This document shows, piece after piece, positions 8,993 through 16,450 of a stretch of 64,000 nt of DNA. Numbering within the stretch: position 1 is the stretch's first letter; every line of letters begins with the position of its first letter. The stretch is from an uncultured bacterium (GTDB taxonomy: Bacteria > Pseudomonadota > Alphaproteobacteria > Sphingomonadales > Sphingomonadaceae). The notes under the pieces were generated by a model. It saw only the letters and a program-made list of their open reading frames with translations, did no database searches and was not told the DNA's origin. Both the position numbers and the translations under genes were made by a program. The stretch is from NCBI GenBank assembly GCA_942636505.2, contig CALOGB020000009.1, positions 124,001 to 188,000 of the forward strand, written 5' to 3'.

Positions 8993-11539
8993 ATGACGAC
9001 TCGTCCGTTGATCATCCGGACCCGCGACTGGATCGCGCATCGCCGGGGCACACTGATCGCGCTGGCGGTGCTCATCGTCGCGGTGCTTGGCTTCGCTGCG
9101 ATCCACAAGCTGACCGCCGAAATCCGCCTGTCCGAAGTGCGCTCCGCGTTCTCCGCGCTCGGCTGGTCGCAGCTCTCGGTGGCGATCGGGCTGACCGTCG
9201 TCAGCTATATCGCGCTGACCTTCTACGATTCGATCGCTTTGAAAGTGATCGGCCATCCACTGCCGTGGCGGACGGCTGCAGTCGCGTCGTTCACCAGCTA
9301 CACGATCAGCCACAACCTTGGGCTGGCCATGCTGACCGGCGGGTCGGCGCGATACCGCGTGTATAGCCGCGCCGGGCTAGACGAAGCCGCCGTGGCGCGC
9401 GTCGTGCTGATAGCCGGCGTGACGTTCTGGGCGGGGGTCATCACGGTCGCGTGCCTGTCGATGGCGATCCATCCGGGGACGCTGCCGATCGTGAAGTGGA
9501 CGATGCCGCCTCTGCTGGAGCGCACCGTCGGCATCGTCATCCCGCTCGTCATGCTGGGGATCGTCCTGCGTCACCGTCAGGGTGGATCGATCGGGCTGCT
9601 CGGCTGGAGGCTGCCGTTGCCGAACTGGCGGCAGGCGCTCGCGCTCCTGCTGGTCTCGACGGTCGATCTGGCCGCGGCGAGTGCGGCGTTGTTCGTGCTG
9701 CTCCCTGATGCCTCACCTGAGCTCTATCCGGTGCTGTTCCTCGGCTACGCGGTGGCGATCGTGGTTGCGTTGATCAGCCATGTGCCGGGCGGGCTCGGCG
9801 TGTTCGAGGCGGTGATCATCGCGACGATGCCGCAGGACAATGCGACGGTTCTCGCCGCGCTGCTCGCCTACCGGATCATCTATTACGTCGCGCCGCTGAT
9901 CCTGGCAGCGGTACTGATGGCGTTCCACGAGGGACGCCAATGGCGTGGGCGAGGCACTGATCCGCTGACGATCGCGCTGCCGCTAGCGCCCTTGCTGCTG
10001 GGCGTGCTGGTGTTCCTGAGCGGTGCGATGCTGCTCGTCTCGGGTGCCCTGCCCGCCGCGCCCGGCCGCATGGACACGCTGGCGACGATCCTGCCGCTGC
10101 CGTTCAGCGAGATGGCGCATGTCGCGGCAAGCCTTGTCGGCGTGATGCTGCTGCTGGTCGCGCTCGGACTGTACCGGCGGCTCGACGGCGCGTTCTGGGC
10201 GGCGCGGACCCTGCTCGTCGCGGGTGCGCTGTTGTCGATCGCGAAAGGCCTCGATTACGAGGAAGCGACGATTTTGCTGCTCACCGCCGCCGCGCTGCAG
10301 TGGACGCGCGCGGCGTTCTATCGGCGGACGCGGCTGACCGCGGAACCGTTGTCGCCGGAATGGCTGGTCGGCGTCGGTGCCGCGATCGGGCTGTCGGTGC
10401 TGATCGGCTTCTTCGCGTACCGCCGCGTCGGCTATTCGAGCGACCTGTGGTGGCAGTTCGAAACCAACGCCAACGCCTCGCGGTTCCTGCGCACCAGCCT
10501 CGCGGTCGGGCTGTTGCTGATCGGAGCCGCGATCTGGCGGCTGTTCGCGGCGGCGCCCGTGCCAATGGTGCACGACATGCTGCCCGACGACGTCGCGACC
10601 GCCGCGCTCGCACATGCCGACCGCACCGACGCGATGCTCGCCTTCACCGGCGACAAGCGATTCCTGGTCTCGGACAGCGGCGACGCGTTCCTGATGTACC
10701 AGGTCAAGGGCGCGAGCTGGATCGTGCTCGGCGATCCGGTCGGCCCGAGCGAGGCATGGTCCGAACTCCTCTGGGCGATCCGCGCGCGCGCCGACGCCGC
10801 GCAGGGCCGGCTGCTGCTCTACCAGATCGGCCTGCGCATCGTCCCGATCGCGATCGAGATGGGGCTGAAGCTCGTCAAATACGGCGAGGAGGCGACGGTC
10901 GAGCTCGACGGCTTCACGCTGGAAACGCCCGAGATGCGCAGCGTGCGGAAGGCAAGCCGCGTCGCCGAGCGGGCGGGTGCACAGTTCGAAGTCGTGCCGG
11001 CCGCCGAGATGCCCTCGATCATCCCCGAATTGCAGGCGATCTCCGACTGGTGGCTGGCCGACAAGGATCATGCCGAAAAGAGCTTCAGCGTCGGCAAGTT
11101 CGAGCCCGAGTATCTGTCGAAATTCGATTGTGCCGTGGTGCGGATCGAAGGGCGAATCGTTGCCTTTGCCAATATCTGGGCGACGCCGAACGGGCAGGAG
11201 TTGTCGGTCGACCTGATGCGCCATGCCGAGGACATGCCGCAGGGGGGCATGGACTTCCTGTTCACGCGGCTGATGCTGTGGGGCCACGAGCATGGCTATC
11301 GGCACTTCTCGCTGGGGATGGCGCCGCTGTCGGGGATCGAGGCGCGGCGGTTGTCGCCGACCTGGTCGAAGGTGGCGGCCTTCCTGTTCCGCCACGGCGA
11401 GCGCTTCTACGGGTTTGCCGGCCTGCGCGCGTACAAGGAGAAGTTCCGCCCGAACTGGACGCCGCGCTACATCGCCTCGCCGGGGGGGACGTCGTTGTTG
11501 CGCGGGCTGATCGATTTGCAGGCTTTGGTGAGTCGGTAA
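8993..11539 (+). CDS. mprF: Bifunctional phosphatidylglycerol lysyltransferase/flippase MprF
   Basis: 848 residues. The N-terminal half is a multi-span UPF0104-type membrane domain (about 20-500) that flips the product; the C-terminal third (about 540-848) is the cytosolic DUF2156 aminoacyl-PG synthase domain, with FLMYQVKGASWIVLGDPVG and SVDLMRHAEDMPQGGMDFLF matching the family. It transfers an amino acid, usually lysine, from aminoacyl-tRNA to phosphatidylglycerol, lowering membrane charge and raising resistance to cationic peptides. Length is normal (840-880). The upstream VirJ-like hydrolase suggests synthesis and turnover of the lipid are encoded together, as in the lpiA-acvB operon of rhizobia. 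Confidence 0.92.
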   Translation: MTTRPLIIRTRDWIAHRRGTLIALAVLIVAVLGFAAIHKLTAEIRLSEVRSAFSALGWSQLSVAIGLTVVSYIALTFYDSIALKVIGHPLPWRTAAVASFTSYTISHNLGLAMLTGGSARYRVYSRAGLDEAAVARVVLIAGVTFWAGVITVACLSMAIHPGTLPIVKWTMPPLLERTVGIVIPLVMLGIVLRHRQGGSIGLLGWRLPLPNWRQALALLLVSTVDLAAASAALFVLLPDASPELYPVLFLGYAVAIVVALISHVPGGLGVFEAVIIATMPQDNATVLAALLAYRIIYYVAPLILAAVLMAFHEGRQWRGRGTDPLTIALPLAPLLLGVLVFLSGAMLLVSGALPAAPGRMDTLATILPLPFSEMAHVAASLVGVMLLLVALGLYRRLDGAFWAARTLLVAGALLSIAKGLDYEEATILLLTAAALQWTRAAFYRRTRLTAEPLSPEWLVGVGAAIGLSVLIGFFAYRRVGYSSDLWWQFETNANASRFLRTSLAVGLLLIGAAIWRLFAAAPVPMVHDMLPDDVATAALAHADRTDAMLAFTGDKRFLVSDSGDAFLMYQVKGASWIVLGDPVGPSEAWSELLWAIRARADAAQGRLLLYQIGLRIVPIAIEMGLKLVKYGEEATVELDGFTLETPEMRSVRKASRVAERAGAQFEVVPAAEMPSIIPELQAISDWWLADKDHAEKSFSVGKFEPEYLSKFDCAVVRIEGRIVAFANIWATPNGQELSVDLMRHAEDMPQGGMDFLFTRLMLWGHEHGYRHFSLGMAPLSGIEARRLSPTWSKVAAFLFRHGERFYGFAGLRAYKEKFRPNWTPRYIASPGGTSLLRGLIDLQALVSR

Positions 11540-11558
11540 GGCTTGCTAGAGCGACGAG

Positions 11559-12218
11559 ATGAGTTTTCTCCTGGCAATCGAAGGCGCCGACGGCGCGGGC
11601 AAGGCCACCGCCTCGGCACTGGTGGTCGAGCAGTTACGTGTCGCCGGCCGCACTGCGGACGTCGTGTCGTTCCCGCGCTATACCGAGACGGTCGGTGGCT
11701 GGGCGCTCGGCGCGATGCTGGCCGGCACCTTGCCGCGTGGCACGTCCCCCAGGGCGGCGGCGGTGCTGTATGCGCTCGACCGGATGGAATCGCGCGATCA
11801 TCTGCTGGCGACGATGGCGGCGAACGATGTGGTGGTGTTCGACCGCTATATTGCCTCGAACATGGCGTATCAGGCGGCGCAGGTTCCGGCTGACGAGGCT
11901 GACGCGATGATGGCTTGGATCGCAGATTTGGAGACGGGGTCGTTCGCACTGCCGAAGCCCGACCTGTCTGTGTATCTCGACACGCCGGCCGACATCGCGC
12001 GCGGGCTGATCCTGAAGAAGCGCAAGCGGTCCTACACCGACGATGCGTTCGATGCGTACGAGGCGGATACCGGGCTGCAGGACCGGGTGCGGACGAATTA
12101 CACAGCGATGGCCGAGACCGGGTTGCTGGGCCGCTGGGCAACGGTGTCGACGGTAACTGACGGCGCGTCGCGCTTGCCCGCCGAGATCGCGGCGGAGATT
12201 GTCGCCCTCCTTTCCTAA
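11559..12218 (+). CDS. tmk: Thymidylate kinase, mycobacterial-like type
   Basis: A 219-residue dTMP kinase (dTMP + ATP to dTDP). FPRY at about 39-42, DRYIASNMAYQAA, the LPKPD element and the Y-E-x-D-x-x-L-Q-x-R helix near residue 170 follow the Mycobacterium tuberculosis Tmk pattern more than the usual proteobacterial one. The P-loop reads EGADGAGKAT: the residue after K15 is alanine instead of serine or threonine, with T17 next. The mycobacterial enzyme has arginine there (GKRT), so this form may still be active. It may be a second Tmk alongside a standard one elsewhere; that copy is not in view. Start ATG 11559, 19 bp after mprF. Confidence 0.82.
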   Translation: MSFLLAIEGADGAGKATASALVVEQLRVAGRTADVVSFPRYTETVGGWALGAMLAGTLPRGTSPRAAAVLYALDRMESRDHLLATMAANDVVVFDRYIASNMAYQAAQVPADEADAMMAWIADLETGSFALPKPDLSVYLDTPADIARGLILKKRKRSYTDDAFDAYEADTGLQDRVRTNYTAMAETGLLGRWATVSTVTDGASRLPAEIAAEIVALLS

Positions 12219-12230
12219 CGCCGCTGCCCT

Positions 12231-12335
12231 CCACCCCGGCGAAGGCCGGGGCCCAATTGGAAAGGTCACAGTAACGGCATCCGACGCCCGCCAAGCGTCG
12301 TCCCCCAATTGGGCCCCCGCCTTCGCCGGGGTGGT
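12231..12335. repeat. Double-hairpin repeat, family B
   Basis: Inverted CACCCCGGCGAAGGCCGGGG halves with the inner CCAATTGG element and a roughly 45-bp linker. It begins about 12 bp after the tmk stop and may act as its 3' end. The ModE operator lies 55 bp further on. Confidence 0.8.
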
Positions 12336-12390
12336 ATGCGGTTGCACGTGCGTGCGCGTCCGCAAATCGCTCTATCTGTTTCGAAACTTC

Positions 12391-12417
12391 TCGTTATGTA
12401 GCTCGACTATATAACGA
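12391..12417 (+). promoter_or_regulatory. ModE-type molybdate operator upstream of the TonB receptor
   Basis: An inverted repeat with 10-bp arms, CGTTATGTAG (12392-12401) and CTATATAACG (12407-12416), separated by 5 bp; the arms match at 9 of 10 positions. This agrees closely with the ModE operator known from the Escherichia coli modA promoter, where the arms are CGTTATATTG and CTACATAACG with a 5-bp centre. It ends 14 bp before the receptor start codon, so molybdate-loaded ModE bound here would be expected to block transcription. A modE gene lies directly downstream of the receptor. It is AT-rich in a GC-rich background, which makes chance unlikely. Confidence 0.85.
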
Positions 12418-12430
12418 AGGGGTGACGACA

Positions 12431-14902
12431 ATGCGGGGACATGATTTCGCGCGGCTTAGTGCCGTGCTGCTGGCAACGACGTGCCTGCCGATGATGGCAG
12501 ACGCACAGACCAGCGCCGCCAATCCGGAACAGACACGCACTGAGGGCACCACAGCCCAACCGAGCGACGACCCCGACACCTCGATGGAAGTGATCGTCAC
12601 CGCCCGTCGTCGTGCCGAAAACGCGCAGAAGATCCCCGGCTCGCTATCTGTCGTCGGTGGCGCGCTGCTCGACCGCTCCTATACCGTGAACACGCAGCAG
12701 CTGTCGCAGCTCGTCCCCGCACTGAACTACAGCTCCGCGAATCCCCGCAACACCGCGTTCACGATCCGCGGGCTCGGCAGTAGCGTCGTCGCGGTCAGCC
12801 AGGCGAACGATGGGCTCGAACCCGGCGTCGGCTATTATGTCGACCAGGTCTATCACGCGCGCCCCGCCACCGCCGCGTTCGACTTCAGCGACATCGAGCA
12901 GGTCGAAGTCTTGCGCGGGCCGCAGGGCACGCTGTTCGGCAAGAACTCCACCGCCGGCGCGATCAACATCACCACGCGAGCGCCGACCTTCACGACGCAG
13001 GGCGAGGCGGAGATCAGCTATGCGAGCTACAATTTCCTCCAGGTGAAGGGCGCCGTCTCCGGCCCGATCATCGGCGATACGCTGGCGGGCCGCGTTTCGG
13101 TGGTCAGCACGCGCCGCGACGGCGTGATCGACAACGTCCGCACCGGCCGCGACCAGAACACGATCGGCAACCAGGCGATCCGCGGCCAATTGCTGTTCCG
13201 CCCCTCGGAGGTGTTCCAGGTGAAGGTCAGCGCCGACTTCACCAACTTCCAGAGCAATTGCTGCACGCAAGTCTATTACAACGTCGCCACCCGCCCGACG
13301 AGCGGCGCCAGCGGCGCGGTGTTCCGCACGGCCACCCGCCAGTTCGGCGGCCCGACCGGCCTCGCCGCACAGTTCAACTACGCACCGCCGAGCACCAATC
13401 CGTACGACCGCAAGACCGACATCGACGCGGCCTTGGGCGTCGATACCAACGAGGGCGGCGTCGGCGTGATCGCGGACTGGAACCTCGGTGGTGCGACGCT
13501 CACCTCGGTCAGCGCGTGGCGGTTCTGGAACTGGGACGCAGCGAACGACCGCGACTACACCAGCATCCCGATCCAGATCGAACAGCACATCCCCTCGCGC
13601 CAGGACCAGTATAGCCAGGAACTCCGCCTAGCCTCGAACGGCGACCGCAAGTTGAGCTACGTTGGCGGGCTCTATTTCTTCCGCCAGCGCGTGATCGGCC
13701 GCCCGATCTCGATCTACGGCCCCGCCGCCGCCCGCTATCTGATCGGCACGACCACCCCGACTCCGGTTCCCGCGGGCAACCCACCGCTCCCCGCCACCGC
13801 CGTGCCCAGCAACCTGCTCGACGGCTACGGCACCGACGGCCGCACCGATTTCCGCTCGGACAGCTATGCGGCATTCGGCGAAGTGAACTGGAAGCCGGTC
13901 GATCGCCTCACCCTGACCGGCGGGCTTCGGTATACTTATGAGGAGAAGGAGGGCACGTACGACACCTTCACCTTCGGCGGCTTGCAAACCACCAACGCCG
14001 CACTGAACGCCGCCAAGCTATCGATCCTGCGAGGCCAGAACTACGCCGCCAGCGACAAGGACGGCGCGCTGACCGGCCGCGCCAACATCGCCTACCAGGC
14101 GACCGATAATGTCCTCGCTTATGCAAGCTATGCGCGCGGCGAGAAGTCCGGTGGGATCAACATGTCGGGACTGCCGCTCAACGATCAGAACCAGCCGGCG
14201 ATCGGCACCGCCGTCGTCCGCCCCGAGAAGAACACCGCGTACGAGATCGGCCTCAAGACGCAGTTGTCCGACAATCGCCTCATCTTCAACGTCGACGGCT
14301 ATTACACGCGCGTCACCGACTTCCAGTCGAACGTCACCGACACCCGCGCCGCCGCCGCGCTCCGCACGTACCTCGCCAACATCCCGAAGGTCACCGTCCG
14401 CGGCTTCGAGGCGGACGCGACCGCGCTCGTCACCCACAACCTGTCGCTGCGCGGCAGCGTCGCCTATGCGGACGGCAAGTTCAATTCCTACCCGGCCGCC
14501 CCCTGCCCGATCGAGCGGATCTTCAATACCGCGGCGTTCTGCGATCTCAGCGGCCAGCGCCTGTCCAGCCTGCCTCGCTGGTCGTACACGCTCGGCGCGG
14601 ACTACAATCAGCCGATCGCCGACATCGGCAGCGGCTTCGTCCATGTCGACTCTAACACCCGCACGCGCCAGTTCGGCGATCCCTCGGGCTCGGCGTTCAC
14701 GGTCATCCAGGGCTATACGATCGTCAACGGCAGCATCGGCTTCCGCTCGAAGAACGGCTGGGAACTCGCCGTCTTCTCGCGCAACCTGCTGAACAAGGAC
14801 TACATCCAGAACGTGACGATCCAGGCGGGCAATTCGGGGCTGATCCTCGCCACGCCGAGCGACCCGCGCACGATCGGGCTTACCTTCCGCATCAAGCAGT
14901 AG
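12431..14902 (+). CDS. TonB-dependent outer-membrane receptor, candidate molybdenum uptake
   Basis: 823 residues: a signal peptide ending near MADAQ, an acidic linker, a TonB-box-like segment (MEVIVTARRR), a plug domain with TIRGLGSS and VEVLRGPQGTLFGKNSTAG, then a 22-strand barrel ending in TIGLTFRIKQ. Such receptors import scarce ligands across the outer membrane using TonB energy. The ModE-type operator 14 bp upstream and the modE gene 13 bp downstream point to molybdate, tungstate or a molybdenum chelate as ligand; that is inference. Generic annotation would call it a siderophore or saccharide receptor. I use the ATG at 12431, preceded by GAAGGGG, rather than the GTG at 12422. Confidence 0.88.
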   Translation: MRGHDFARLSAVLLATTCLPMMADAQTSAANPEQTRTEGTTAQPSDDPDTSMEVIVTARRRAENAQKIPGSLSVVGGALLDRSYTVNTQQLSQLVPALNYSSANPRNTAFTIRGLGSSVVAVSQANDGLEPGVGYYVDQVYHARPATAAFDFSDIEQVEVLRGPQGTLFGKNSTAGAINITTRAPTFTTQGEAEISYASYNFLQVKGAVSGPIIGDTLAGRVSVVSTRRDGVIDNVRTGRDQNTIGNQAIRGQLLFRPSEVFQVKVSADFTNFQSNCCTQVYYNVATRPTSGASGAVFRTATRQFGGPTGLAAQFNYAPPSTNPYDRKTDIDAALGVDTNEGGVGVIADWNLGGATLTSVSAWRFWNWDAANDRDYTSIPIQIEQHIPSRQDQYSQELRLASNGDRKLSYVGGLYFFRQRVIGRPISIYGPAAARYLIGTTTPTPVPAGNPPLPATAVPSNLLDGYGTDGRTDFRSDSYAAFGEVNWKPVDRLTLTGGLRYTYEEKEGTYDTFTFGGLQTTNAALNAAKLSILRGQNYAASDKDGALTGRANIAYQATDNVLAYASYARGEKSGGINMSGLPLNDQNQPAIGTAVVRPEKNTAYEIGLKTQLSDNRLIFNVDGYYTRVTDFQSNVTDTRAAAALRTYLANIPKVTVRGFEADATALVTHNLSLRGSVAYADGKFNSYPAAPCPIERIFNTAAFCDLSGQRLSSLPRWSYTLGADYNQPIADIGSGFVHVDSNTRTRQFGDPSGSAFTVIQGYTIVNGSIGFRSKNGWELAVFSRNLLNKDYIQNVTIQAGNSGLILATPSDPRTIGLTFRIKQ

Positions 14903-14915
14903 GTATGAGGGGGCC

Positions 14916-15722
14916 ATGACGCTATCGCCGGACCCCGCCCTCCACGCCACGATCCTGCTCGCCAAGGACCAGACCGGCCGCGTCGGTGCCGACCGGATCG
15001 CGCTGCTCCGCGCGATCCGCGACGGCGGCTCGATCACCAGCGCCGCGAAGGTCGTCGGCCTCAGCTACAAGGCGGCATGGGACGCGGTGCAGGTCATGAA
15101 CAACCTGTTCGACCGCCCGCTCGTGCTCCCAGCGGCGGGCGGCAAGGACGGCGGTGCGAGCCCGATTACCGAGGCGGGCGTGGCCGTGCTCGACGGCTAT
15201 GCGGTCGCCGAAGCCGAACTCGCGAGTGCGATGGCACGGATCGAGGCTAGCGTGTCGAACGGGCTGTCGCTGAAGCCGCTGCTATGGGGAATCGGAATGA
15301 AGACGAGCGCACGCAACGTGTTGCGCGGCACCGTGTCGCGGGTGACGCCGGGGACGATCGATGCCGAGGTGACGCTGGCGGTGGCGGACGGCGTGGAGAT
15401 CGTCGCGACCATCACGCGCGGGAGTGCCGAGGATCTGGGACTGGTGCCGGGGGCGACCGCGCTCGCGCTCATCAAGTCGAGCTTCGTGATCCTCGCGCGC
15501 GGGGACGAGAGCCTGCGAACATCGGCCCGCAATACGCTGCCGGGGACGGTGATCGCACGCGAGGACGGCGCGATCTCCAGCGAAGTGACGCTCGAACTAA
15601 CGCTCGGCAAGACGCTGACCGCGACGTTGACCAAGGAGAGCACGGAGGCGCTCGACCTCCAGATCGGCACGCGCGCGCTGGCGTTGATCAAGGCGAGCCA
15701 TGTAATCCTGGCGGTAGAGTAA
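14916..15722 (+). CDS. modE: Molybdate-responsive regulator ModE
   Basis: 268 residues. The N-terminal winged helix (about 10-110) carries the ModE signature GGSITSAAKVVGLSYKAAWD. Two molybdate-binding Mop/TOBE domains follow, each opening with a SARN motif (131-134 and 203-206), so the full two-domain sensor is present. ModE dimers bind molybdate or tungstate, then bind CGTTATAT-type palindromes, usually to repress uptake genes. It starts 13 bp after the TonB receptor with ribosome-binding site GAGGGGG and is presumably co-transcribed with it, so the operator at 12391 would also autoregulate modE. No modABC transporter is in the window. Confidence 0.92.
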   Translation: MTLSPDPALHATILLAKDQTGRVGADRIALLRAIRDGGSITSAAKVVGLSYKAAWDAVQVMNNLFDRPLVLPAAGGKDGGASPITEAGVAVLDGYAVAEAELASAMARIEASVSNGLSLKPLLWGIGMKTSARNVLRGTVSRVTPGTIDAEVTLAVADGVEIVATITRGSAEDLGLVPGATALALIKSSFVILARGDESLRTSARNTLPGTVIAREDGAISSEVTLELTLGKTLTATLTKESTEALDLQIGTRALALIKASHVILAVE

Positions 15723-15760
15723 CGGTTTCCGGCTTTAAGGATGCGAGGTGGCTTTCCTCC

Positions 15761-15843
15761 CGTCATCCTGACGAAAGTCAGGATTCAGAGTAACCGAGCG
15801 CTGCCCTGCTTTGCTCTGGATCCTGACTTTCGTCAGGATGACG
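15761..15843. repeat. Double-hairpin repeat, family E (TCCTGACGAAAGTCAGGA type)
   Basis: Two inverted copies of CGTCATCCTGACGAAAGTCA flank a roughly 37-bp linker. Each half is itself a 7-bp hairpin with a GAAA loop. A second copy is at 19621. It lies 38 bp after the modE stop codon and probably marks the end of that transcript. Confidence 0.8.
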
Positions 15844-15951
15844 GACGCTTTGCCAGTGCGGCCTCCGGCTTCAATTCAACGCAGGTTCGGACGGCAGAGC
15901 TAGCTTGGCATCGACTCAATCCTAACATTTCCGTCACAAACCGATTCCGCA

Positions 15952-15979
15952 TTGCAGCACACGCAATCGCCATTACTTA
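15952..15979 (+). promoter_or_regulatory. Putative promoter of the marR-efflux operon (leaderless)
   Basis: TTGCAG at 15952-15957 and TACTTA at 15974-15979 are spaced by 16 bp, a reasonable -35/-10 pair. Transcription would begin within a few bases of the ATG at 15988. No Shine-Dalgarno sequence precedes that ATG, so a leaderless message is likely. This is a prediction by eye. Confidence 0.45.
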
Positions 15980-15988
15980 GCACGCTAA
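15977..15988 (+). promoter_or_regulatory. MarR/SlyA-type operator overlapping the marR start codon
   Basis: A perfect 12-bp palindrome, TTAGCACGCTAA, differing at one central base from the known SlyA consensus TTAGCAAGCTAA. It overlaps the predicted -10 box and the first base of the ATG of the MarR gene, so binding of the encoded regulator would directly block its own operon. Operator assignment is inferred from position and resemblance. Confidence 0.65.
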
Positions 15989-16440
15989 TGACCTCCCCTC
16001 GTGCCATCCTCGAGTCGTCCTACGCCCGCACCCTTCTACCGCTTGCAAAGATGTGGCGGCGGGCGGCCGATCGGGCGTTGCGCGACATGAACGTGTCGGC
16101 ATCGACCGGCTGGGCGCTCGTCCAGGTCGGGAGGCTCGGCGACGACGTGCGCCAAACCGACCTCGCGAACCAACTCGACGTGACGCAAGCCTCGCTGGTT
16201 CGCTCGATCGATCAGATGTCGGCCGCCAACCTCGTCGAGCGTCGCCGCGACCCCGTCGATGCACGCGTCAGCCGCATTCGCCTGACCGATCACGGCCGTG
16301 CGCTGGTCACCACGATCGAGGCGAAGTTCGCCAGCCTGCGCGCGGGGATGCTCGACGACGTGTCCGACCACGATCTCGCCACCGCGTTGCACGTCGCGGA
16401 GCGGCTCGGCGCACGGTTCACCGCGGATCACGCCCGATGA
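15988..16440 (+). CDS. MarR/SlyA-family transcriptional regulator
   Basis: A 150-residue winged-helix repressor. The DNA-binding region is about 55-110 (QTDLANQLDVTQASLVRSID, then a wing with RRRDPVDARVSRIRLTDHG), the classic MarR recognition helix and D-x-R wing; flanking helices form the dimer. It is the first gene of an efflux operon, 10 bp before the FUSC gene, and a SlyA-like palindrome overlaps its start, so autorepression relieved by an aromatic or phenolic ligand is the likely mode. The start is the ATG at 15988; the upstream TTG at 15952 falls in the promoter. Confidence 0.88.
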   Translation: MTSPRAILESSYARTLLPLAKMWRRAADRALRDMNVSASTGWALVQVGRLGDDVRQTDLANQLDVTQASLVRSIDQMSAANLVERRRDPVDARVSRIRLTDHGRALVTTIEAKFASLRAGMLDDVSDHDLATALHVAERLGARFTADHAR

Positions 16441-16450
16441 GCCCGGCACG

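Noticed and set aside
12422-12430. GTG start nine bases before the chosen TonB-receptor ATG
   Set aside because: GAAGGGG lies too close to the GTG but at a good distance from the ATG at 12431.
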